A stretch of 64,000 bases of DNA, taken from positions 1 through 64,000 of the forward strand of contig NZ_VUMO01000009.1 of the NCBI RefSeq assembly GCF_009696145.1, read 5' to 3'. The notes beneath the pieces are model-generated. The model searched no databases. It had not been told where the DNA came from and worked only from the letters and a program-made list of their open reading frames with translations. The position numbers and the translations under genes are program-made. The first letter of the stretch is position 1. Each line of letters opens with the position of its first letter. Origin of the DNA: Pseudoramibacter porci. GTDB lineage: Bacteria; Bacillota; Clostridia; Eubacteriales; Eubacteriaceae. Shown here piece by piece: positions 9,391 through 18,000 of this stretch.

Positions 9391-10653
9391 ATGAAAGATT
9401 ACGAAGAAACCGAGGATTTATTATCCCCAGGCTCAGACGAGGACCATTATTCTCAAGACCCAAATTGGCATACAAATACGCGCCCAGACAAAGACAAGCA
9501 GAAAACGACGATTTTAACTGTTGTACTCATTGCGGCAGCTGCGGTGGCCATTTTGGGTTTTTTCGTTTTTCGACGAGTTCGGAATCGAAAAAACATCGAA
9601 CAAGCGGCGGTTTATCAGGATGCGCGTCAAAATCAGAAAGAAAACGCTGGCAACACCAACAGCAACCTTGAGTTCAGCTACACGGACATCTGTGTCACTG
9701 GCGGCCATACCGCTAAATCTGGAAAATGGCTCTATTACACGTCTGACAACGCGATTTACCGCTCTAACGGCAGAAAGACAGAGAAACTGCAGAATAATTA
9801 TGGCCAATTCCTCAACTTTTATAATGGCTGTCTTTATTACGAATGTGATTTAGAAGATGGCGGATGTGGCATTTTCAAGCTTAATCCTGAAAGTAAGCAG
9901 GAAGAAACGGTGTACGAAGATTCCGATGCGTCCAAAGCTATCAATTGGATGGGCGTGTACCGCGGGCGAATTTTTTTTGTGGTGACAAACTACGATTTAA
10001 TCGATGATCTTGAACCCGGCAGCCTCATGTCAATCAAGCTTGACGGCAGTCATAAAAAAACTGTCGTCGGTTCAGACGTGTATTACAACTCGGTCAGCAT
10101 CGACAATGGCCATATCTATTACATTAAACACAGCCAGAGAGAATACGTCCGCACCGACTTAAACGGAGACAATTCGGAAGACATTGTGAGCTTTTCGGAC
10201 GGCCTCTATGCCAACAACAGAGGCGCCAAAGAGCCGCGGGTCGTCTATACAGATCAGAATCACGTCGTGTATTGGTTAGACAGACAAATTCATGTCAAGG
10301 ATTTAAAGACAGGCAAGACGATAGATATCCGTCAGCCGGATAGTGTTTTTGGCTACGAGCAGCTCAATCACGACAAGAGCGGCAAGTATTATTATTTACT
10401 GACCGATGATGAAGAGGCAACCGGCCGCGGAAAAGGCGATCATTTGGATCAATACAGCGTGTGGCGTCTCGACAGCGACGGCAGTAATTTTAAAAAGCTG
10501 TATTCCTTTGAATCGGTAAAAATCCCTTGCCAGTCCGCTTACGGCAACAAAATCTGCGTCAATTATTATACAAAAGACAAACAAAAGGTCGACGTGATCG
10601 ACGCTGAAACGGGAAAGGCCGAAACGTATATTGATTTGCCGCGGGATAATTAA
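9391..10653 (+). CDS. Membrane-anchored DUF5050-type propeller protein
   Basis: A 420-residue paralogue of the 7535 gene product without the TPR section. It has a 40-residue cytoplasmic tail starting MKDYEETEDL, a membrane helix at about 41-60, and a beta-rich extracytoplasmic region with recurring 'YYTSDNAIYRSNG'-type strands. A GAGGTG ribosome site precedes the ATG. It is the last gene of the operon and is followed by a terminator. Function unknown; the shared tail suggests both paralogues are read by the same cytoplasmic partner. Confidence 0.72.
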   Translation: MKDYEETEDLLSPGSDEDHYSQDPNWHTNTRPDKDKQKTTILTVVLIAAAAVAILGFFVFRRVRNRKNIEQAAVYQDARQNQKENAGNTNSNLEFSYTDICVTGGHTAKSGKWLYYTSDNAIYRSNGRKTEKLQNNYGQFLNFYNGCLYYECDLEDGGCGIFKLNPESKQEETVYEDSDASKAINWMGVYRGRIFFVVTNYDLIDDLEPGSLMSIKLDGSHKKTVVGSDVYYNSVSIDNGHIYYIKHSQREYVRTDLNGDNSEDIVSFSDGLYANNRGAKEPRVVYTDQNHVVYWLDRQIHVKDLKTGKTIDIRQPDSVFGYEQLNHDKSGKYYYLLTDDEEATGRGKGDHLDQYSVWRLDSDGSNFKKLYSFESVKIPCQSAYGNKICVNYYTKDKQKVDVIDAETGKAETYIDLPRDN

Positions 10654-10696
10654 AACGACAGTGCGTTCGTTTCGGTAATAAGGCAGAAGTTTTTTT

Positions 10697-10728
10697 AGCA
10701 CCTTCAGAATCCTGGAGGTGCTTATTTT
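10697..10728 (+). terminator. Rho-independent terminator of the FHA/kinase operon
   Basis: AGCACCTTCAG pairs with CTGGAGGTGCT (11 pairs, one G-T) around the loop AATC, followed by TATTTTAT. Confidence 0.8.
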
Positions 10729-10772
10729 ATAACAAATAATGATTATTTTTGACTAGATATGAATTAAAATGA

Positions 10773-10801
10773 TTGACTTTGGAAGAAAAGCGGAGTATAC
10801 T
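10773..10801 (+). promoter_or_regulatory. Promoter of the fructose operon
   Basis: TTGACT (10773-10778) and TATACT (10796-10801) with a 17-base spacer, about 40 bases before fruR. A close match to a vegetative promoter. Confidence 0.7.
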
Positions 10802-10841
10802 ACCGGTAAAGAGATTGAAAATCGAAAGTTGAGTGACCACC

Positions 10842-11603
10842 ATGTTGACAGAAGAAAGACAAGCGATTATTTTACAAAATATCAAGGAAAAGGGCTCGGT
10901 GACGGTTGCTGAGTTAAGCGATCTGCTCCACATTTCAGAATCGACAGTCCGAAGGGATCTTAGTTCGATGGATGCGGAAGGCCTGATCAACAAGGTTCAC
11001 GGCGGTGCGACAGCTCGGATTGGCAATCTATTTTCGACCCGCGAAAGCGAAATCGGAATGAAACGCACGCAATTTAAGCAGGAAAAGGCGGCGATTGGCA
11101 AAAAGGCGGCCGGTCTTATTGAAACGGACGATTTTGTCTACATCGACGCCGGGACCACCACAGAGGCGTTGGCGCGGGCGATCATCGGGCCGTCGAAAAC
11201 AGGCGCGATCTACGTGACGAACGGTCTCATTCAGGCTGAAATTCTGATGCATAACGGCTGCACTGTCTACGTTTTGGAAGGCCGGCTGCGGTCGGAGACG
11301 GAAGCCATTGTCGGCAGCGGCGCGATCAATTCCCTCAGGAAGTACCAGTTTACGGCGGGGTTTTTCGGCGCAAACGGCGTTGACTACAATCTCGGCTACA
11401 CCACGCCCGACATCGAAGAGTCTGAGGTTAAACGAGATGCGTTCAACCGGTGCCTGAAAACCTACGTTTTAGCGGATCATTCGAAATTCAACCACATCAC
11501 ACCGGTGACTTTCGGCAAATTATCGAATGCGGTGATCATCACCGATCAATTAATCGATAAACGATACAAACAAAGAGTTAAAATTTTGGAGGCTGATGTA
11601 TGA
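10842..11603 (+). CDS. fruR: DeoR-family transcriptional regulator of fructose use
   Basis: About 253 residues. The N-terminal helix-turn-helix (VTVAELSDLLHISESTVRRDL) is typical of DeoR/GlpR regulators, and the C-terminal DeoR sensor domain carries the sugar-phosphate binding pattern IDAGTTTEAL. The ATG at 10842 (MLTEERQ) is preferred over an upstream GTG at 10833, as this is the usual DeoR start. It leads a fruR-fruK-fruA operon and its stop overlaps the start of fruK by four bases. It probably represses this operon and responds to fructose 1-phosphate, as known for Firmicute FruR. Confidence 0.9.
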   Translation: MLTEERQAIILQNIKEKGSVTVAELSDLLHISESTVRRDLSSMDAEGLINKVHGGATARIGNLFSTRESEIGMKRTQFKQEKAAIGKKAAGLIETDDFVYIDAGTTTEALARAIIGPSKTGAIYVTNGLIQAEILMHNGCTVYVLEGRLRSETEAIVGSGAINSLRKYQFTAGFFGANGVDYNLGYTTPDIEESEVKRDAFNRCLKTYVLADHSKFNHITPVTFGKLSNAVIITDQLIDKRYKQRVKILEADV

Positions 11604-12520
11604 TTTATACCGTTACGTTTAATCCGTCGCTCGACTATATCGTCAGCGTGGACCACTTCAAATTGGGGCAGGTGAACCGGACCCACGCGGAACTGCTTTA
11701 TCCCGGCGGCAAAGGGGTCAATGTTGCGATCGTGCTCGGACATCTGGGGATGAAGGCAGTCGCTCTCGGCTTTACTGCCGGTTTTACCGGAGATAAAATC
11801 CAGGGTATGCTCGCCGAACAAGGCGTCGCGACGGATTTCATTAAGATTGACAATGGCATGAGCCGCATTAATGTTAAGCTCAGAAGCGACGAAGAGAGTG
11901 AAATCAACGGGATGGGTCCGGTGATTGCCGAAGCCGACTTAGAAAAGCTGTACGAAAAATTGGATCAGCTGAAAGCTGGCGATACGCTGGTACTGGCTGG
12001 CAGCATTCCAGCCAGCATGCCGGGGGATATTTACGAACGCATCATGGCGAGACTTGAAGGGCGTGGGATCGAAATTGTGGTCGACGCCACCAAGGATCTC
12101 TTACTCAACGTATTGCCTTATCATCCATTTTTGATCAAGCCGAATAATCACGAATTGGGCGACATGTTCGGCGTCAAGCTCGAAACGAACGAAGACATCA
12201 TCACCTACGCGAAGAAACTGCAGGATAAGGGCGCACGCAATGTGCTGATCTCGATGGCGGGGGACGGCGCGATTCTCGTTGCGGAAAACGGCGAAATCAT
12301 TCAGAGCCCGGCGCCGAAAGGCCAGGTTAAAAACTCGGTCGGCGCGGGCGATTCCATGGTGGCCGGATTTATCACAGGTTATCACCAAAATGACGGCGAT
12401 TTGAAGGCGGCTTTCAAAATGGGCGTGGCGACTGGCTCCGCCTCGGCCTTCTCCGACGCCTTGGCCACAGCAGAAGATGTTGAAAAAGTACTGGCTGAAG
12501 TCAATTCATTTGGTATTTAA
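11600..12520 (+). CDS. fruK: 1-phosphofructokinase
   Basis: A 306-residue PfkB-family sugar kinase that phosphorylates fructose 1-phosphate to fructose 1,6-bisphosphate. It starts MIYTVTFNPSLDYIV, has the N-terminal PfkB signature GGKGVNVAIVLGHLG and the C-terminal signature VGAGDSMVAGF with the catalytic Asp. Length is normal. The ATG overlaps the fruR stop (ATGA), with GGAGG upstream. It uses the product of the fructose PTS encoded next. Confidence 0.95.
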   Translation: MIYTVTFNPSLDYIVSVDHFKLGQVNRTHAELLYPGGKGVNVAIVLGHLGMKAVALGFTAGFTGDKIQGMLAEQGVATDFIKIDNGMSRINVKLRSDEESEINGMGPVIAEADLEKLYEKLDQLKAGDTLVLAGSIPASMPGDIYERIMARLEGRGIEIVVDATKDLLLNVLPYHPFLIKPNNHELGDMFGVKLETNEDIITYAKKLQDKGARNVLISMAGDGAILVAENGEIIQSPAPKGQVKNSVGAGDSMVAGFITGYHQNDGDLKAAFKMGVATGSASAFSDALATAEDVEKVLAEVNSFGI

Positions 12521-12568
12521 TATTTATTTTCATAATATCATTCACAATTATTTTCGCAGGAGGGAAAT

Positions 12569-14563
12569 ATGAGAATTACGGATTTGCTCAAGAAGGAAGG
12601 GATTGAGCTGAATGGCCCATCGGGCACGAAAGCGGAAACCATCTCCAATATGGTGAAGCTGATGACGGCGACCGGGAATCTTAACGATCCCGAAGGCTAT
12701 GAAGCGGCGCTGACCAAACGTGAACAGGAAGGCACGACCGGCATCGGCGAAGGGATTGCGATTCCCCACGGCAAGACAGCAGCGGTTGACCGCGCAGGTC
12801 TGGCGTGTATGGTCTGCAAAGACGGAACTGAATTTGAATCGATGGACGGCCAGCCCGCCAATTTGATCTTTGCGATTGCTGTGCCGAACAACGCAGACAA
12901 CACCCATCTGGAAATGTTGTCCAGATTGTCGATGATGCTCATGGATGAAGATTTCAGAAAATCACTCATCGATTGTGAAGACAAAGATGAATTTTTGAAA
13001 ATCATCGACGCAAAGGAAACGGAAAAATTCGGCGATGAAGAACTCGATATTCCGGAAGCACAAGCAGCAGACGAAAAACCTGAATCGTCCGGCTACGATC
13101 TGTTAGCCGTTACGGCATGTCCGACAGGGATTGCCCACACCTACATGGCGGCGGAATCCCTCGAAGAAAAAGCCAAGAAGATGGGTTACACGATCAAAGT
13201 TGAAACCAACGGCTCCGGCGGGATTAAAAACAAGCTCACCCCGGAAGAAATTGAAGGTGCCAAAGGCATCATCGTCGCAGCGGACAAAAAAGTTGAAATG
13301 GACCGCTTTGACGGGAAGCACGTTTTGATCACCAAAGTGGCAGACGGCATCAACAAACCGGAACAGTTAATCAACGACGCGCTCGCACAAAAAGGCGCGG
13401 TTTACCATGCGGCTGACGGCGCGGCCGCGTCTGACGACGAAGGCGGCGAAGAAGAATCGGTCGGGCGCAAGATTTACAAAGATCTGATGAACGGTGTTTC
13501 CCACATGCTGCCATTCGTCATTGGCGGCGGGATCATGATGGCGCTGTCCTTCTTGATCGACGCCGGGAACATCGGCTCATCCTTCGGGACGGGCACGCCG
13601 GTCGCCGCGTTCTTCAACCAGGTTGGGAACGGCGCATTTGCATTCATGCTGCCGGTGCTCGCCGGGTTCATCGCGATGAGTATTGCGGACCGCCCAGGTC
13701 TGGCTGTCGGTTTTGTCGGCGGCTGGCTGGCTAAAGAAGGGATCCGCATCGGTTTCTACAAAGGCAAGCTGGCATTTTTGTATTCAGGTCTTGATCCAAA
13801 GCTCTCTCTCGTTTCAGCCGGGTTCCTCGGCGCGATGGCAGCGGGTTTCATCGCCGGGTATCTGGTCCTGGGGCTGAAGAAACTGTGCAGCCACATGCCT
13901 GAATCCCTCGAAGGGATCAAACCCATGCTCATCTATCCCTTTGTCGGGGTGTTATTGATCGGCATCATCATGGTGTTCATCAACTGGCCGCTGTCAGCGC
14001 TGAATCAGCTGCTGTACAATGCACTGGAAAGCATGGGCAACGGTTCGAAAGCGGTCCTTGGCCTCGTTGTCGGCGGCATGATGGCCATCGATATGGGCGG
14101 CCCGTTCAACAAAGCGGCCTACCTGTTCGGGACCGGGATGCTGGCCTCCGGTAATTACGACATCATGGCCGCGGTGATGATCGGCGGGATGGTTCCGCCG
14201 CTGGGGATCGCGCTGGCGACGACGATTTTCAAGAATCGCTTTACCAAACGCGAACGTCAGTCCGGTATTTCCTGCTACGTCATGGGATTATCCTTCATCA
14301 CTGAAGGGGCCATTCCATTCGCCGCTTCTGATCCGGGACACGTCATCCCAAGCTGCGTCGTCGGCTCGGCGGTTGCTGGTGCGCTGTCTATGGTCTTTAA
14401 CTGCACTCTGCGCGCACCCCACGGCGGCATCTTCGTCTTCCCGGTTGTCGGGCATTGGCCGCTGTACCTCTTGGCACTGCTGATCGGTTCAGTGATCACG
14501 ATGGCACTGCTCGGTATTTTGAAAAAGCCGCTTCCGGCAGAAGAATCGGGTTTGGAAAAATAA
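12569..14563 (+). CDS. fruA: PTS fructose transporter EIIABC
   Basis: A 664-residue three-domain permease that imports fructose and phosphorylates it to fructose 1-phosphate. The EIIA domain (1-145) has the phospho-acceptor His67 in IPHGKT; the EIIB domain (about 170-270) has Cys184 in TACPTGIAHT; the EIIC membrane domain (from about 305) has the usual glycine-rich helices and the GGPFNKAAY motif. GGAGGG precedes the ATG. Phosphate arrives from HPr, encoded just downstream. Confidence 0.95.
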   Translation: MRITDLLKKEGIELNGPSGTKAETISNMVKLMTATGNLNDPEGYEAALTKREQEGTTGIGEGIAIPHGKTAAVDRAGLACMVCKDGTEFESMDGQPANLIFAIAVPNNADNTHLEMLSRLSMMLMDEDFRKSLIDCEDKDEFLKIIDAKETEKFGDEELDIPEAQAADEKPESSGYDLLAVTACPTGIAHTYMAAESLEEKAKKMGYTIKVETNGSGGIKNKLTPEEIEGAKGIIVAADKKVEMDRFDGKHVLITKVADGINKPEQLINDALAQKGAVYHAADGAAASDDEGGEEESVGRKIYKDLMNGVSHMLPFVIGGGIMMALSFLIDAGNIGSSFGTGTPVAAFFNQVGNGAFAFMLPVLAGFIAMSIADRPGLAVGFVGGWLAKEGIRIGFYKGKLAFLYSGLDPKLSLVSAGFLGAMAAGFIAGYLVLGLKKLCSHMPESLEGIKPMLIYPFVGVLLIGIIMVFINWPLSALNQLLYNALESMGNGSKAVLGLVVGGMMAIDMGGPFNKAAYLFGTGMLASGNYDIMAAVMIGGMVPPLGIALATTIFKNRFTKRERQSGISCYVMGLSFITEGAIPFAASDPGHVIPSCVVGSAVAGALSMVFNCTLRAPHGGIFVFPVVGHWPLYLLALLIGSVITMALLGILKKPLPAEESGLEK

Positions 14564-14578
14564 TACCCTTTTTTCCGG

Positions 14579-14606
14579 TTGATTTTAAGTCTAAAAATGA
14601 TAAAAT
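14579..14606 (+). promoter_or_regulatory. Candidate ptsH promoter
   Basis: TTGATT (14579-14584) and TAAAAT (14601-14606) are 16 bases apart, between the fruA stop and ptsH. It could let HPr be expressed without the fructose operon. Confidence 0.5.
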
Positions 14607-14648
14607 AACCTTAAATACAGATTTGAAAAATTGAAGGAGTTCATACAA

Positions 14649-14906
14649 ATGAAAGAATTTACGTACACCATTACGGACCCAGCAGGTATTCACGCACGCC
14701 CGGCAGGCATTTTGGTCAAAAAAACACAGCCGTACGCTTCAGAAATCACATTGGTCAAAGGTGACAAACAGGCAAACGGCAAGAGCATGCTTTCTGTTAT
14801 GGGACTCGGCGCAAGAAATGGCGACGAAATCACGGTACAGGCTGAAGGGGCAGACGAAGCAGACGCAGTTGCAGAACTCGAAGCATTCTTCAAAGAAAAT
14901 CTTTAA
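14649..14906 (+). CDS. ptsH: Phosphocarrier protein HPr
   Basis: 85 residues, full length. His15 in GIHARPAG is the site phosphorylated by enzyme I; Ser46 in GKSMLSVMGLG is the regulatory site used by HPr kinase in Firmicutes. The frame extends upstream to a TTG, but that would include the ribosome site GAAGGAG (14633-14639), so ATG 14649 is the start. ptsI is not in the window. It supplies phosphate to FruA and probably carries catabolite-repression signals. Confidence 0.95.
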   Translation: MKEFTYTITDPAGIHARPAGILVKKTQPYASEITLVKGDKQANGKSMLSVMGLGARNGDEITVQAEGADEADAVAELEAFFKENL

Positions 14907-14925
14907 TTCAAATCGATTTTGCGCA

Positions 14926-14957
14926 ACAGCTTCCAGCATGGCTGGAGGCTGTTTTTT
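14926..14957 (+). terminator. Terminator of ptsH
   Basis: ACAGCTTCCAGC pairs with GCTGGAGGCTGT (12 pairs, one G-T) around an ATG loop, then six T. Confidence 0.9.
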
Positions 14958-14971
14958 ATTGTCAAATCCTG

Positions 14972-14980
14972 TGTTATAAT
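14972..14980 (+). promoter_or_regulatory. Extended -10 promoter of the McrB-like gene
   Basis: TGTTATAAT is a TGn extended -10 element directly after the ptsH terminator and about 58 bases before the next start. No good -35 is visible. Confidence 0.45.
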
Positions 14981-15038
14981 AATAAAACATCATGAGTGAA
15001 AACGGCGCAAGTTAAATCACGGCGCCGGGGAGGATAAA

Positions 15039-18000
15039 ATGGCATCACAACGCGAAATCATGGAGGCACTGGCTCGAGCAGCCAAGCCAGAGGGCGCGGA
15101 AAACGCAGACAAATACGCAGAAATAAAAAAACAGCTGGAAGCCAAGGTCAGAGAAAAACGGCAGCAGAAAAGACGGACAGGGGGGACCGTACTTGCGTCC
15201 GGTCACACGGCCGATCAGGTCTCGCCGAGACCGGGACATTTAAGCGGCAGCAGCCACACGAGCATTCCCCATCCGGTCGATGGCGGTGAAGCCCGGATTG
15301 CGACGACGCCGACCAGCCGACACACCACGCGCCAGGCACGGGTGAGACGCTCCGGCACGACACTGGCATCAGGCCATACGGCAGAAGAAGTGACCGGTCA
15401 CGCTTTGCCCAAAGTGGAAACACCGGAGGCCGATTTGCCGCCGGTTCAGACACGGCGTTCGATTTTTGCCAACACCGGCACCACGCTGGCCTCCGGTCAT
15501 ACGGCGGACGAAATTTTGAGCGGGGCGCCGGAACCGCCGAAGCCTCAGAGCAGACCTGAAGGCGCAGGGGCAGCGAGCCGGCCGCAGCCGGCGGAAAAAC
15601 TGGAAGCGCCTCAGGCTGCCGAGGTTTCCCCAAAATCGGCGCCGGTTAACCCGCCGGAGCCGGAAGTTGAAGACGCGGTCATCGAAGAAATACCGAAAGC
15701 CCCGCAGGCGGCCGCACCGGCTGAAAAACCGGCGGTTCAGGATGCAGCGGCGGCGCGGGCCGAACGGGAAAGAGCGGCCGCCATCGAATTGGACCGCATC
15801 GACACAATGGCCGCCCAGGAAGCGGCCAGGCAGCTCGCAGAGGCCGAAAAGGCGAAAGCGCAAGCGCAAGAGGAGACAAGCAAAACCTTGGAACAGCAGC
15901 CGGGCATGTCCTTTTCGGAACAGATCCGGGCGGCCGGCGGCGCAATCCCAGATGAGGTTGAGGTGAGCGATGCCACAGAGGACCTTGGTGAATTGTGGGA
16001 GCGGCTCAACGAATACCAGGTCAAATGTCTGTCGACACCGGCAATGTTCAGCGACGGGGCGGTCGACCTGCCCGACGCGCTCATCGACTTTTTCAGCGCA
16101 GAAGGCCGGGAAAAACGCGTCATGGTATTGTTTGAAGGGCGGGAATATCCGTCTTATCTCGAAAGCAGTGACGGCGTCGGCGGCTATCGTCTGGAATGGA
16201 GCAAGGCGCTGAGCCGGAAATTTTACAGCATGTTTCCCCAGTACGAGGAATTTTTCGATGGGGACATGACACAGGAAAAACAGAAAAAGCGCCCTTACCT
16301 GTCTATTGAAAAGCTCAGCGAAAACGAATTTGCGGCCAAATTGATTCTGCCTTCAGATCAAGGCCTGACACGCAAGCAGACGCTGTTCGATTTGCTCGGG
16401 CCCGGCAAGTCGCTGTCCCATTTTACCGATTCCTACGATTTGGTATTTTTGAAGAGCTATTTTGAAAACATTGATAATCGCTGGCGCAGCGACGTCTTTG
16501 TGGTTTCGGCCAATGTCCAGAAATTCTATAAGAAGCGCATCGAGGACGGCAAACAGCCCGATCCGAAATCCGAACGAAATCTCGAAGGCATCGCCAACGT
16601 CAAACTGGATGCCATCTTGGATTTCCTGATGGACGGGCCCTATCTGCTTCTGGCAGATCAAAAGCTTTTGTCGACAGTCCAGGAGGACGAGCATTTCTAT
16701 TTTGGCATCGATCAGGATTTGATGGACGAAATGACGATGGACGACCGCAATCTGATCGTCAGCCTCCTCGAACAGAAAATCGACTATTACTTCAGCCGCC
16801 TCGACGGGCCGTCGCTTCAGGAAAGCTTGTCGGACTGGGTGGAACAATACGCGGATTATTACCACAGGGATTTCCGCTACTCCTTCAAGGATGTGATCAC
16901 CGACGGGATTCCGGGCAGCATCGAAGGGCTGAAGGGCTTTGACGAAAAACGCTACCGCATTTACGGCTTCGCGGGCGAGGACGATTGGGCGGATATTCCG
17001 TGGATCGAAATCGTCGACAAGCAGATCACGCGCTTTGCCAATACGGGGGTCGGCGTCAAATATTTGTTGAGCAAAGACAGCAAGAAGCTGTATCTGGCAC
17101 TGTCCCTCGGGTTTAAGCCCATCCGCGCAGAAATCGTGAAGAACGGCGATCTGGATCCCATGCTGGATCCGGATGAAGCGGTCGACGAATTGGTCGCGGA
17201 AGCGCTGCCGCCGAAAGTCGCGGAAATCCGCGCGATGGTCCATCCCGGGACCTTCAGCACAAAAACGGCGGATATTGATCTGCCGGACGCGCGATTTGTC
17301 GGCGGGATCATCTGTTACCGGGAATACGCCGGCGTCGTGCCGGGGGAAAAGATTCTCGAAGCGGATCTGGCCGAGATGCTCGACGTGTACAATCACTACC
17401 TGCACCGCTGTATCATCGGCGACGAAAAACCGGAGGTCATTGCCGTGCCGGCGGAAGCACCCGCAGAGGAAGCACTCGCGGCGGAAGAAGCAGCCAATCC
17501 GTCAGAACCGGCTCAGGAACCGAAGGCGCGCGACGCCGCCCGTACATCGGAAAGCGCGGCACCCCTTGAACCTGACGACGATTTGGACGAATTAGAGGAT
17601 CTGGACGATTTGGACGATCTGGACGATTTAGATGATCTGGACGATTTAGATGATTTGGACGACGAAATCGAAGCAGTCCCAGACGCAGAAAAATCAGATG
17701 AAACCCCTGCTGCAGAAGAAGCAGGCGGCGAAAAGACAGAGACGGAAGAAGCAGACGCGGCGCCTCAGGCCGATGATGAGCCGGAAGAAGAAGTGGCGTC
17801 GGAAGCGACGATTTCTGAGGCCATGGCTGCAGCTGTCGCCCGCAAGCGTGAAACCGCTGCGCCACCGTGGCAGCCCATGTATCGAAGGGATTATCAGCCG
17901 GCGCCGCAGACGGCCGTTCAGGTGGTCAATACCGGCGGACTGACTAAAGAAGATCTGCTCGCTTTTCAGAAATCGATGATCAAAGCCCAGCTCAAGGTTC

